The translations under genes and the position numbers were made by a program. The notes beneath the pieces were generated by a model. The model was not told the origin of the DNA. It made no database searches and saw only the letters and a list, made by a program, of their open reading frames with translations. A stretch of DNA of 56,768 nt from Collinsella aerofaciens (GTDB taxonomy: Bacteria; Actinomycetota; Coriobacteriia; Coriobacteriales; Coriobacteriaceae): the NCBI RefSeq assembly GCF_015553355.1, contig NZ_JADNGN010000012.1, positions 1-56,768 of the forward strand. The letters run 5' to 3'. This document shows, in pieces, positions 33,389-41,485 of this stretch (within the stretch, counting starts at the first letter, position 1; each line of letters opens with the position of its first letter).

Positions 33389-34590
33389 CGCTCAAGCTGG
33401 GCCAGCAGCTCCTCGACGACCTCGACGGCGTCCCCAACAACCTTGTACTGGGCAGCACCGAAAATGGGGGCATCCGGGTCCTCGTTGATGGCGATAATGC
33501 ACTCCGCCCCACCGATGCCGGCAAGATGCTGAATGGCGCCCGAAACACCGATACTCACGAGAAGCTTGGGCGAAACCGATACGCCCGTCTGGCCAATCTG
33601 ATGGCGATACTCCAACCAGCCGGCCTCCACGACAGGTCGCGTGCAGCCAAGCTCGGCTCCCAGAGCCTCGGCGAGCCTTCGCATCAACGGCAGGTTTTTC
33701 TTGGAACCAATGCCGCGACCCACCACGACCAGGCACTCGGCATTGGCGATCGAGGGCTGCTGTCCCCACTCCTCGGCGGGAATCGAGATCTCGACACGAG
33801 CCTTAGCATCATCCGCAAGCGATATCTGGGTGATCGTGCCAGAGCGGCCGTAGTCGAAGTCGGGAGCCTTAAAGATACCGGGGCGCACCGTTGCCATCTG
33901 CGGACGGTGGTTGGGGCAAATGATGGTGGCCATCAGGTTGCCGCCAAACGCCGGACGCGTCTGTTGCAGCAGTCCCGTCTCTGCATCCATCGAAAGTACG
34001 GTGCAGTCAGCCGTAAGGCCCGTCTGCAAACGCACGGCAACGCCGGGTGCCAGTTCGCGACCAAAAGCGGTCGCACCGTATAGGATGGCCTCGGGTTTGC
34101 GTTCGGCTACCAAATCGCAGATCAAGCGGGCGTAGACCTCCGCATCGTTTTGGCGCAGGCGCTCGTCGCGACAGGCCAGGACTTCGTCGGCGCCCGCGCA
34201 AACCAGATGCTCCAGGTCACCGAGAGAACCCTCGGGGCCCATACCGACCAGCGCCACCAAACGGCAGCCACGAGCATCGGCAAGCTCGCGGCCCTTGCCC
34301 ATGAGCTCATAGGCAACGGGATTCACCGTATAGTGCTCGTCGGTCTGCGCGAATACCCAAATGTCTCGGTACGCATCGAGGCCAACCGCACCAGCGGCCT
34401 CATCACGCTCGATCGAGATAGCGTTGACAGGGCAGGCGTCGACGCACCCACCGCATAGGATGCAGCCGTCGGTTACGCGGGCGCATCGGCTTGATCGCTC
34501 GCCTTCCACTACGATGCCGCCCGAGGCACAGGCGCGAACGCAGCGACCGCAACCGATGCAGGCTTCGCTATCGATATTCAATCCGCTCAT
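33385..34590 (-). CDS. etfA: Electron transfer flavoprotein alpha subunit with N-terminal 2x[4Fe-4S] ferredoxin domain
   Basis: 401 residues. The first 60 form a ferredoxin module with two four-Cys motifs (Cys11-14-17-21 and Cys43-46-49-53). The rest is EtfA, with an N-terminal Rossmann-like half and the C-terminal FAD-binding half (VVVGRGIGSKKNL, GWLEYRHQIGQTG, SIGVSGAIQH). In anaerobes such ferredoxin-bearing EtfA belongs to bifurcating complexes, as in LctC of the Acetobacterium lactate dehydrogenase. The gene starts immediately at the etfB stop. It is last in a three-gene lactate-oxidation operon and should pass electrons between ferredoxin, NAD and LDH flavin (inference). Confidence 0.9.
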   Translation of the reverse strand: MSGLNIDSEACIGCGRCVRACASGGIVVEGERSSRCARVTDGCILCGGCVDACPVNAISIERDEAAGAVGLDAYRDIWVFAQTDEHYTVNPVAYELMGKGRELADARGCRLVALVGMGPEGSLGDLEHLVCAGADEVLACRDERLRQNDAEVYARLICDLVAERKPEAILYGATAFGRELAPGVAVRLQTGLTADCTVLSMDAETGLLQQTRPAFGGNLMATIICPNHRPQMATVRPGIFKAPDFDYGRSGTITQISLADDAKARVEISIPAEEWGQQPSIANAECLVVVGRGIGSKKNLPLMRRLAEALGAELGCTRPVVEAGWLEYRHQIGQTGVSVSPKLLVSIGVSGAIQHLAGIGGAECIIAINEDPDAPIFGAAQYKVVGDAVEVVEELLAQLER

Positions 34591-35406
34591 CTATGCCATC
34601 CCCTCGATAATCTTGGCGAGCTTTTCCGCCTGCTCGGATGCCGTGCCCTCAACGGTCTCGCACGTTTGATCACGGTCGGGCACAAACGAGCGCACGACCT
34701 GCGTCGGCGATCCGGCAAGACCGCAACGCGAGGGGTCGGCGTTCACGTCGGCAGCGCTGACCACGCGCACGTCCGCATCCTCGGATGCGCGGATACCGGC
34801 AATACTCGGCATACGCAGCTGGCCAATCTCCTTGGCGGTCGTCATCGCACACGGCATCTCAAGATAGACCGTCTCCTCGCCGGCATCGCAGCCGTGAACA
34901 AGCGCCAGTGAACCACAGGTCGTAAAGCCCGCGCTCTGCACGCAGCTCACGTCGGTCACACAGGGAATCTCAAAAGCACCGGCCAGCTCGGGGCCGATCT
35001 GGGCCGTATCGCCGTCCACTGCCATCTTGCCGCAGATGAGCAGGTCGAAGTCCTCGTCGAGAGCCTCGATGCCGCATTTGAGGGCATAGGTGGTGGCTAG
35101 GGTATCGGCACCTGCAAAGGCGCGATCGGTCAGCAGCAGCGCGTCGTCGGCACCTCGAGCGATGCAGTCGCGCAGCAGCGACTCGGTCGCGTGGATGCCC
35201 ATCGACACCACCGTTACGCGCACGTCCATGCCAAAGCCGATAAAGTCGTCTTTCAGCGCCAGCGCGCATTCCAAAGCGCTCGCATCAAAGGGATTAATGA
35301 CCGCCTGCTTGCCATCGCGCACGATGGTATTGGTCTTGGGGTCCATCTTGACCTCGGTGCTGCCCGGCACGGCCTTGACGCACACCACCATATGGAAATC
35401 GCTCAT
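34591..35406 (-). CDS. etfB: Electron transfer flavoprotein beta subunit
   Basis: About 271 residues with the EtfB opening VCVKAVPGSTEVKMDPKTNTIVRDG and the nucleotide-site region ICGKMAVDGDTAQIGPELA. In bifurcating ETFs this subunit binds the FAD that performs bifurcation and docks NAD. ATG 35406 is used here. A GTG at 35412 overlapping the ldh stop is also possible; both share the GGGGG site. It sits between ldh and etfA, matching lctB in the Acetobacterium lct cluster. Confidence 0.92.
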   Translation of the reverse strand: MSDFHMVVCVKAVPGSTEVKMDPKTNTIVRDGKQAVINPFDASALECALALKDDFIGFGMDVRVTVVSMGIHATESLLRDCIARGADDALLLTDRAFAGADTLATTYALKCGIEALDEDFDLLICGKMAVDGDTAQIGPELAGAFEIPCVTDVSCVQSAGFTTCGSLALVHGCDAGEETVYLEMPCAMTTAKEIGQLRMPSIAGIRASEDADVRVVSAADVNADPSRCGLAGSPTQVVRSFVPDRDQTCETVEGTASEQAEKLAKIIEGMA

Positions 35407-35408
35407 CT

Positions 35409-37010
35409 TCACGCGCCCCCTTTCTGGACGAGCTCATCCAAGAGCTTCTCCGAAAACAGGTTGCCGCGACCCAGCTGCCCGTCGGGATCGAGCTGGAGCT
35501 TGAGCCGCGCCGACTCGACCATAGCCTCGTGACCGTACATCGTCTCCAAAAAGCCCGCCTTGATCTTACCGACGCCATGCTCGGCAGAAACGGCACCGCC
35601 CATGGCCGTGACCTCGGAAGCCCACTGGGCAAAGAGTTCTCCGCCGCGGCGGTAATCCTGCGCATCGCGCGGCAGAATGTTCACATGCAGATGGTTGTTA
35701 CCGATGTGCCCCCAGGCGGCAGATTCAAGCCCACTTTCGGACAACGTACGGCGATAAAGGGCGATGACATCGGCCAAGCGTGCGTTGGGCACCGACATGT
35801 CCGACCCCAGTTTGGTGATGGTAGGATCCGTGCGGCGACGCTCGTCGATGAGCATGTTGACGCTCTCGGGCACCGCATGGCGGAAGAATCGCTGACACTC
35901 GCGATCGACCTCGGTGCGCGCAACCCAGGTCGCGTCGTCGTGGCCGCCCGCAAGCTCCAAAACCCATCCCAGGTGGTACAGCTCCTCAGTCGCCTGGGCT
36001 TCGTCGTCGCAGTCGAGCTCCACGTAGACACAGACCTTGGCCTCTTTGTCGAGCGCCGGCAGCGAGGCAAACGCCGTCGACTGCTCGCGCTGGCGACGTA
36101 GAATATCCAGGGCGCCAGCGTCGAAGTACTCGATGGCAGCCGCATGGGACAGGACGGGACGCACGGAATCGGTAAAGGACACGGCCTTGTCTTCGCTATC
36201 GAAAAAGCAGCTCACACCCCAAACGACCGCAGGCGCCGCCTGCAGGGCGATCTCGAGCTCGGTGATAACGCCGAGCGTGCCGCAAGCACCGATAAAGAGG
36301 TCGATGGCGTCCATTTCGTCCGCAACGAAATAACCTGAGGCATTTTTTGTCTTGGGCATGGTATATCCGGGAAGATCGAGCTCGAGCGTACGGCCCGCTG
36401 CCGTCACGAGCGACAGGTGGCGGCCCTGGGCAAAAGCCTCGCCGCGCTGAAGCTCAAGCAAATCGCCATCAGCCAGCGCGACGTGGAGTCCCGTGATATG
36501 TGGGCGCATGGGGCCGTAGGCGTAGCTGCGGGCACCAGAGGCGTTACATGCCGCCATGCCGCCCAGACAGGCAGACGTCTCGGTGGGATCGGTGGGAAAG
36601 AACTGCTCGGGGGCCTCTTGGAATTCCTCGTAGACCTCAAGCGATGCATGGTCCCAACCAGCAGTCGGCAGCACCTTCTTACTCAGCTGCTTGCGCAGCT
36701 CCGAGAGCACAACGCCCGGCTCCACGCGCAGCAGAAATTGGCCTTGTTCATCGCGGCGAAGGCCCAAGTAGCGATTCATACGGGAAGTATTGAGGATATG
36801 CCCGCCGTGGGGCACGGCACCGGCGGCAAGGCCGGTTCGGGCGCCCTGAACCGTTACCGGGACACGCTCGGCATGGAGCTTTTCCAAAATGGCACGGACC
36901 TCGTCTTCCGTTGTCGGAAACGAGATGCTCGAGGCCTCGCCCGATGCGCGAGACTCGTCGCGACCATACTCTTCGAACTCGTCGGTGAAGGGTTTGATGG
37001 TTGCAGACAC
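35409..37010 (-). CDS. FAD-binding D-lactate dehydrogenase (GlcD/LctD type)
   Basis: A 533-residue flavoprotein of the GlcD / vanillyl-alcohol-oxidase superfamily. The FAD-binding PCMH domain contains VTVQGARTGLAAGAVP and PTDPTETSACLGGMAACNASGARSYAYG. The C-terminal substrate domain contains HIGNNHLHVN and SAEHGVGKIK, typical for lactate/glycolate dehydrogenases. With EtfB and ferredoxin-type EtfA directly downstream it most likely forms the complex that oxidises D-lactate with NAD+ at the expense of reduced ferredoxin. The start is GTG 37010 with GGGGGAG upstream. Glycolate or another 2-hydroxyacid remains possible as substrate. Confidence 0.88.
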   Translation of the reverse strand: MSATIKPFTDEFEEYGRDESRASGEASSISFPTTEDEVRAILEKLHAERVPVTVQGARTGLAAGAVPHGGHILNTSRMNRYLGLRRDEQGQFLLRVEPGVVLSELRKQLSKKVLPTAGWDHASLEVYEEFQEAPEQFFPTDPTETSACLGGMAACNASGARSYAYGPMRPHITGLHVALADGDLLELQRGEAFAQGRHLSLVTAAGRTLELDLPGYTMPKTKNASGYFVADEMDAIDLFIGACGTLGVITELEIALQAAPAVVWGVSCFFDSEDKAVSFTDSVRPVLSHAAAIEYFDAGALDILRRQREQSTAFASLPALDKEAKVCVYVELDCDDEAQATEELYHLGWVLELAGGHDDATWVARTEVDRECQRFFRHAVPESVNMLIDERRRTDPTITKLGSDMSVPNARLADVIALYRRTLSESGLESAAWGHIGNNHLHVNILPRDAQDYRRGGELFAQWASEVTAMGGAVSAEHGVGKIKAGFLETMYGHEAMVESARLKLQLDPDGQLGRGNLFSEKLLDELVQKGGA

Positions 37011-37356
37011 GCGAACTCCCCCTTTAGCTAACTACAGTATTTGCAGGGAGATGTTACCGCATCGTTTCGTCGACGTGTTCGAGACCGTCTCCATAATTGG
37101 CGATTTTTACGTTCGTGCAATTCGGCGAGCGGCTTGATTTCCTCGGCAGACGATGCTTTTGACACATATGGCCCCGCCGTCGCCGACCGCGCGATTGTCG
37201 CTTGAAAAAAGTTGGAGTATTTTTTGCCGCCTTTTACCTGCGGAGACACCAATCCGTCAAGCATTTGGTCAGCAATTGGTCAAGTAGTGGCTGATACCGT
37301 CGGCATCGACAGCCAAAACCGACAGAAGTTTTGGCCCCAGAAGCAGGGAGGTTCCC
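37011..37356. promoter_or_regulatory. Divergent promoter region, lactate operon / surface operon
   Basis: A 346-base non-coding gap between two divergent operons. On the minus strand TTGCAC (near 37121) and ATTATG 17 bases later make a weak candidate promoter for the lactate operon. On the plus side a short direct repeat TTGGTCAGCAA/TTGGTCAAG lies at about 37265-37285, and an AT-rich run GAAAAAAGTTGGAGTATTTTTT is at about 37204. I see no gene in it. Confidence 0.35.
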
Positions 37357-37653
37357 ATGGCATATTACTGGCCCCAGTACGGCATCGCCATCGAAGTCGA
37401 CGACGATCCCCATCTCCTGCCTTTCGACGAAGAGGCATTCCCCGATACGACGGTCTACCACGTTACCACCGATGTGATCTGCGACCCCGAGTCGTTCTCG
37501 GCGCTCGCCCACCGCATCGCGCATATCCACGACATCGAGCTCCCTCCCGACTTCGACGAGCTTGTCTACTCACGCCGCCTGATGCTTCACATGCTCTTTG
37601 GAGCGAACCCGTCCACCTTTGCGCGCATCTATACCGCCAAGGATGCCGCATGA
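37357..37653 (+). CDS. Small acidic protein of unknown function
   Basis: 98 residues, acidic, no signal peptide or membrane segment, starting MAYYWPQYGIAIEVDDDPHL. I do not recognise a family. GGGAGG lies before the ATG and its stop overlaps the next gene's start (ATGA), so it is translated together with the membrane-anchored protein. As first gene of the surface-protein cluster it might be a cytoplasmic regulator or chaperone, but nothing in the sequence proves this. Confidence 0.8.
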   Translation: MAYYWPQYGIAIEVDDDPHLLPFDEEAFPDTTVYHVTTDVICDPESFSALAHRIAHIHDIELPPDFDELVYSRRLMLHMLFGANPSTFARIYTAKDAA

Positions 37654-38159
37654 GCGCGAAGAAGCCACCCCACTTTGCAGGCCTGGGTCGTCGCAAGAAG
37701 CTCATCCTTGCCTGTTTGGCCATCGTCTGTGCCCTTGTCGCCGTAGGACTATACGCTTGGCAGTCGCAGCCCGTACCCGAGGCGGGCGCTTCGGTTACGA
37801 CGGCCGAGGGCAAAAAGCGTCAGGAAATCCAAGATGAGCTCGACGCCATCGTCCGCGACAACATGATGACGATTTCGGTCGCACCGGTCGCTCAGCTGCA
37901 GGAGGACGGCAAGCTGCGCGTCAACGTGCAAAACGTCCAAGACAATAAATTTCCCCAGCGATTCCGCGTCATCCAAAACGACGAGACCATGTACGAATCC
38001 GGTGTGGTCGAGACCGGCAAGACAATCGAAACGTGCCCCGCCGGCGACATCAAAGAAGGCGAGGCGTACATCGAGATCCAGGCACTCGATGCCAAGACCC
38101 TCGACAGCCACGGCAATCCGACACGTGTCAAGGTGCGGGTTGAGCAAGCCGAGAACTAG
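37650..38159 (+). CDS. Membrane-anchored protein of a surface-protein operon
   Basis: 169 residues: a basic cytoplasmic tail (KKPPHFAGLGRRKK), one membrane helix at ~17-38, then an extracellular region. The extracellular part opens with a short helix (RQEIQDELDAIVRDNMMTISV) and continues with a beta-rich domain (RFRVIQNDETMYESGVVETGKTIE). Similar small, singly anchored beta proteins recur in Gram-positive operons with WxL-like secreted proteins (recall, not checked). ATG overlaps the upstream stop as ATGA. A longer version of this frame starting at 37212 overlaps the upstream gene and is rejected. Confidence 0.78.
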   Translation: MSAKKPPHFAGLGRRKKLILACLAIVCALVAVGLYAWQSQPVPEAGASVTTAEGKKRQEIQDELDAIVRDNMMTISVAPVAQLQEDGKLRVNVQNVQDNKFPQRFRVIQNDETMYESGVVETGKTIETCPAGDIKEGEAYIEIQALDAKTLDSHGNPTRVKVRVEQAEN

Positions 38160-38249
38160 CTTTTCCGGCCGACGCGGCACCGCACGCAATTCACCAGCAT
38201 TCGTCCAATCATCGCGGGGACGGCCCGCGGCGAATAGAAAGGAACGACC

Positions 38250-38849
38250 ATGGACATCACCAGGAACATGAACGGAGCCAGAGCGCTCGCCGTGGGCGCA
38301 GGGCTCGCGCTCGCGCTCGCAATGGGCGCCGCCCCGACGCCAGCTATGGCAGCCGGGCGCGTTGGAACCACGAAGGTAATGGTCAGGACCGAGATCGACA
38401 ACGTTGAGTTCAAAGTTCCGACGGTTATTCCCTTCGTCGCCAAGGCCGACGGCACGCTTCAGGGCCCCTCAGAAGACGCGACCACCATCGACAATCATTC
38501 GGCCTACGGCATCCATGTCACCAACATGAAGATCGACGCCATGAACACCTGGACCATTGCCGCCGACGCCAAGGCCGGAACCGCGCAGAACTCCATCGAC
38601 TTTAAGGTCGGCCCCGACGGCGCGCTCCAGAACGCCAGCGCCGCAATGCAGGGAACGGGCCTCGATCTTTCCAAGAATGCAGCCTTCGACATGGGCTACC
38701 AGGGCATTGCCGGTGGCACGGACAAAATCAAGCTCAAGACAAGCGGAAACGTCGCCCGCGTCACGCGCGACATCTTCCGCGTAACCGGCGAAGGCGATCA
38801 GGTTGCAACGATCACCTGGACGGTCGAGCCCGGTGCGCACACGGCATAA
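38250..38849 (+). CDS. Secreted WxL-like surface protein
   Basis: 199 residues with a signal peptide cleaved near residue 34 (AMAAG). The mature part resembles WxL cell-wall-binding domains. A first tryptophan motif, HVTNMKIDAMNTWTIAADA (W101-T-I), and a C-terminal ATITWTVEPG (W190-T-V) stand where WxL proteins have TWTL. The leucines are replaced by Ile and Val, so the family assignment is tentative. WxL domains bind peptidoglycan non-covalently. AGAAAGGAACGACC precedes the ATG. It is followed by the small LAQTG-anchored protein, the same pairing as in the csc clusters of lactobacilli. Confidence 0.75.
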   Translation: MDITRNMNGARALAVGAGLALALAMGAAPTPAMAAGRVGTTKVMVRTEIDNVEFKVPTVIPFVAKADGTLQGPSEDATTIDNHSAYGIHVTNMKIDAMNTWTIAADAKAGTAQNSIDFKVGPDGALQNASAAMQGTGLDLSKNAAFDMGYQGIAGGTDKIKLKTSGNVARVTRDIFRVTGEGDQVATITWTVEPGAHTA

Positions 38850-39114
38850 GGCCGGCGGCCTGGCCGCCGCCGTCAGCATCCTAGCGTTTGGGCCAGCCAT
38901 GGCCTTTGCCCAGCAAGAACAGGCGCAGGCCGCCACGCAAGTGACGGTCGACCTCTCGGAGCTCGACCGCAGCGACCGCGAGGAACCGTTGGCGCAGACA
39001 GGCGACAAACGATGGCTCTTGGCAGCAGGCGCCGCAGCAGCAGGCGCGGGAACCGCCGGCCTCGGTCTGCACATCAAACACAGCCAGAAACAAAACATGA
39101 ACAGGCCGCACTAA
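38833..39114 (+). CDS. Small cell-wall-anchored protein with LAQTG sorting signal
   Basis: About 93 residues from the GTG at 38833, overlapping the previous gene by 17 bases; a TTG at 38803 is an alternative. It has a signal peptide (AAAVSILAFGPAMAFA), a short mature region of about 40 residues (TQVTVDLSELDRSDREEP), then LAQTGD, a hydrophobic helix and a basic tail. This layout marks a sortase substrate. Small LPXTG proteins of this sort are the CscD-like member of WxL clusters. No sortase gene is in the window. Confidence 0.78.
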   Translation: MRTRHKAGGLAAAVSILAFGPAMAFAQQEQAQAATQVTVDLSELDRSDREEPLAQTGDKRWLLAAGAAAAGAGTAGLGLHIKHSQKQNMNRPH

Positions 39115-39132
39115 ATTAGCTAAGGAGACCCC

Positions 39133-40563
39133 ATGGCATCGAAGAACCTTTTGCCCGTCGTCGCACTCTGCGGCGCGCTCGCAACCGGAACGCCTGTCGC
39201 CGCTTGGGCGACTCCTGTCATGGCAGACTCCTTACCAGCGGCCCTAAGCTCCGCACCAAATCCGTCGAGCGCCATTGCGTGCAAGCGTTTTTCGATCGCA
39301 CAGGCCGCAATCTCAACCTCGGGATGCCTTCGTCGTAATACGGACGGCTCGATAGTCGTGGATATCAATCGTTCGAACAAGGCAAACGGCTCCCAGGCGG
39401 GGTGCGCCGTCTGCACGTGGCGCTCGGTTGTGCTCGATGCAGATGGCGATCCATGCAATTTAGAGCTGCGCATCGACATCGCTTCGGTCGATGACTCGGC
39501 GAACGGAGCGAAGGTCGCCTTCGACGGTACGTTTTTTGAGAAAGGAGGCGGTATATGTCTGGGCTGCGCCGCCGCGAATGCAGACGACACGCAGCCCACC
39601 CTCTCATTCACGGCATCGTTGCGGCTGACCAAAGCCGGTACCGATGCCATCGCGGCGGGAGAAGCGTCCCTGCTGTTCTACGCCGTCAGTACCAAAGACA
39701 CAGACGCTCATTTCGAGAAGCCAGCCGGATCACTCAGCCTTACACGAGGGATAGAGGCAGGCCCTATTGAAATCGATGCCCGCGCGCAAAGCAGGCAACG
39801 CATTCTTGCCGACCCGGCGCTTCTCGAAATGGAGTGGAACGGATCCGGAGCCATCGGAATTCTCCCCTCCGCGTTTGACGCCAAGACGCTCCCCCCAAAC
39901 GACGAACCCATCAACGCAACCATACAAGAAGAGAGCGCGGACAAAGAAGCAGGTGCGGGCGACACGCCGTCGCCGACAAACAGCGTCCCAGCTTCTTTCG
40001 AAGCGCCGAATGAGCCCGCTGCCGATCCAAACGATCCCGAGTTCGCGGACAGTCTGGGGCTTGCTGATCCTCAAGAGATCGATGAAGGTAACTGCTGCGT
40101 GCTTGCCGCGCTCGACCACACGGAGGTCATCGACGCTGCGAACATCGAAGTTGCCGCCGCCAATCAGCCCGTCCGCAAGTCGGCTATCATCGCATTTCCT
40201 GAATCCATCGAAGTCGTCTTTTTGCCATCGGGCGAGGTCGTGGCCCCAACACTGCTCACCTTGTTGGGCGCCAAGAATACTCGAAACGAAATTAAAAAGG
40301 TCACGGTTGTCGACCCTGCAACCACCGCCAAGCTGCGTCTATACGCCGTTGCTCCAGACGGAGGCAAGACCTTGGAATTCGATGGTGACACACTCCTAGC
40401 CTGGCGACGTCTGGACATTATGCAAGACGTCTCGTATCAGATCGAACTCGAAGGGTTTGATCGTGCCCGCGATGCCAATATCATCGCCGCGGCTATTGAA
40501 TCCCCGCAGCGGCTTATGACACTGCGCTTTGAATACTATCCCTATGTCCCGACAACCACCTGA
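39133..40563 (+). CDS. Secreted cysteine-rich surface protein of unknown function
   Basis: 476 residues with a signal peptide (to about residue 31, PVMA). The N-terminal half carries two CxxC motifs (CAVC, CLGC) and further cysteines, nine in total after the signal including a CC pair, suggesting disulfides or metal binding. A low-complexity acidic Pro/Glu/Ala linker lies at about 255-320. The C-terminal domain (AFPESIEVVFLPSGEVVAPTLL onward) has a beta pattern reminiscent of the WxL-like neighbour (VPTVIPFVAKADGTLQGP). There is no sorting signal, so it is secreted or bound by its partners. AAGGAG lies before the ATG, 18 bases after the LAQTG gene. Last gene of the cluster. Confidence 0.75.
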   Translation: MASKNLLPVVALCGALATGTPVAAWATPVMADSLPAALSSAPNPSSAIACKRFSIAQAAISTSGCLRRNTDGSIVVDINRSNKANGSQAGCAVCTWRSVVLDADGDPCNLELRIDIASVDDSANGAKVAFDGTFFEKGGGICLGCAAANADDTQPTLSFTASLRLTKAGTDAIAAGEASLLFYAVSTKDTDAHFEKPAGSLSLTRGIEAGPIEIDARAQSRQRILADPALLEMEWNGSGAIGILPSAFDAKTLPPNDEPINATIQEESADKEAGAGDTPSPTNSVPASFEAPNEPAADPNDPEFADSLGLADPQEIDEGNCCVLAALDHTEVIDAANIEVAAANQPVRKSAIIAFPESIEVVFLPSGEVVAPTLLTLLGAKNTRNEIKKVTVVDPATTAKLRLYAVAPDGGKTLEFDGDTLLAWRRLDIMQDVSYQIELEGFDRARDANIIAAAIESPQRLMTLRFEYYPYVPTTT

Positions 40564-40681
40564 GGCTTAAATGCTGCACATCATTCCTAACACCACTTAT
40601 ATAACGTATTAGATGAGTCGCGATGTGCCTCGCATTTCGTTCTGCTACGATTGCCACGTTGGCATCAATACAGGAGGGCTC

Positions 40682-41398
40682 ATGCCGGGCTTGGGAACAA
40701 TCATCAACGTTGTGCTTTTAGTTGCGGGCGGTCTTTTGGGATTAGCGGGCGGCCGCTTCATCACACCGCGCATCCAAGACACGCTCATGAAAGCATCGGG
40801 GCTGTGCGTCCTGTTTATCGGCCTTGGCGGCACCATGCAAAAGATGCTCCTTATCGATGGGAAGGCGCTGGCGACCACCGGTACCACCATGCTCATCGTC
40901 TCATTTGCGCTCGGTTCGCTCATCGGCGAGGCCGTCAACTTGGAAGCCGCCATCGAGAACCTTGGCGAATGGCTCAAGCGCAAGACCGGCAGTGAGGGCG
41001 ATAACGAGTTCACCAACGCTTTTGTCTCGACTTCACTCACCGTGTGTATCGGCGCCATGGCAATTGTGGGATCGATCCAGGACGGCCTGCTCGGCGACTG
41101 GTCAACGCTTGCCCTCAAGGGCGCACTGGACTGCATCATCGTCTGCACCATGACGGCGTCGCTCGGACGCGGCTGCATCTTCTCGGCCCTGCCCGTAGCC
41201 GTGTTCCAGGGGACGATCACGTTGTTTGCCGGCGCGCTCTCCCCCATCATGACCACAGCAGCCCTCAACAGCCTTTCGCTCGTAGGCTCCATGCTCATCT
41301 TCTGCGTCGGCGTCAACCTCATCCGTCCTCAGACCTTCCGCACGGCCAATATGCTCCCCTCCGTCGTCATCGCCGTCATCTACGCCCTCCTGTTCTAA
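40682..41398 (+). CDS. DUF554 family membrane protein
   Basis: 238 residues with six to seven hydrophobic segments. The opening MPGLGTIINVVLLVAGGLLGLAGGRFI and the motifs CIGAMAIVGSIQDGL and DCIIVCTMTASLGRGC are DUF554 hallmarks. It is presumed a transporter; the function is unknown. ATG 40682 follows AGGAGG; an in-frame ATG at 40613 lacks one. Confidence 0.88.
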   Translation: MPGLGTIINVVLLVAGGLLGLAGGRFITPRIQDTLMKASGLCVLFIGLGGTMQKMLLIDGKALATTGTTMLIVSFALGSLIGEAVNLEAAIENLGEWLKRKTGSEGDNEFTNAFVSTSLTVCIGAMAIVGSIQDGLLGDWSTLALKGALDCIIVCTMTASLGRGCIFSALPVAVFQGTITLFAGALSPIMTTAALNSLSLVGSMLIFCVGVNLIRPQTFRTANMLPSVVIAVIYALLF

Positions 41399-41419
41399 AT
41401 CTATCAACGCAGCGGTATC

Positions 41420-41435
41420 TCGAACACCTGTTTGA
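41420..41435 (+). promoter_or_regulatory. LexA (SOS) box before the TerB-BrxD-helicase operon
   Basis: TCGAACACCTGTTTGA is a near-perfect palindrome. It matches the mycobacterial LexA consensus TCGAAC-N4-GTTCGA at 11 of 12 fixed positions and the Bacillus form CGAAC-N4-GTTCG at 9 of 10. It covers the -35 position of a promoter whose -10 is TATGAT at 41444-41449 (17-base spacer), the ideal place for repression. It lies 51 bases before the first start codon. Confidence 0.7.
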
Positions 41436-41443
41436 TGCTGTGC

Positions 41444-41449
41444 TATGAT
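41444..41449 (+). promoter_or_regulatory. -10 box of the TerB-BrxD-helicase operon
   Basis: TATGAT, 17 bases downstream of CGAACA inside the LexA box. It gives a coherent sigma-70-type promoter 37 bases upstream of the GTG start. Confidence 0.5.
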
Positions 41450-41485
41450 ATGAGGTCACCGTAGCTGCGTTCGAGAGGAGGAGCG

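Noticed and set aside
37212-38159. 315-codon reading of the membrane-anchored surface protein
   Set aside because: The first 146 codons overlap the supported 98-residue gene in another frame and are non-protein-like; the ATG at 37650 overlaps the upstream stop as ATGA.
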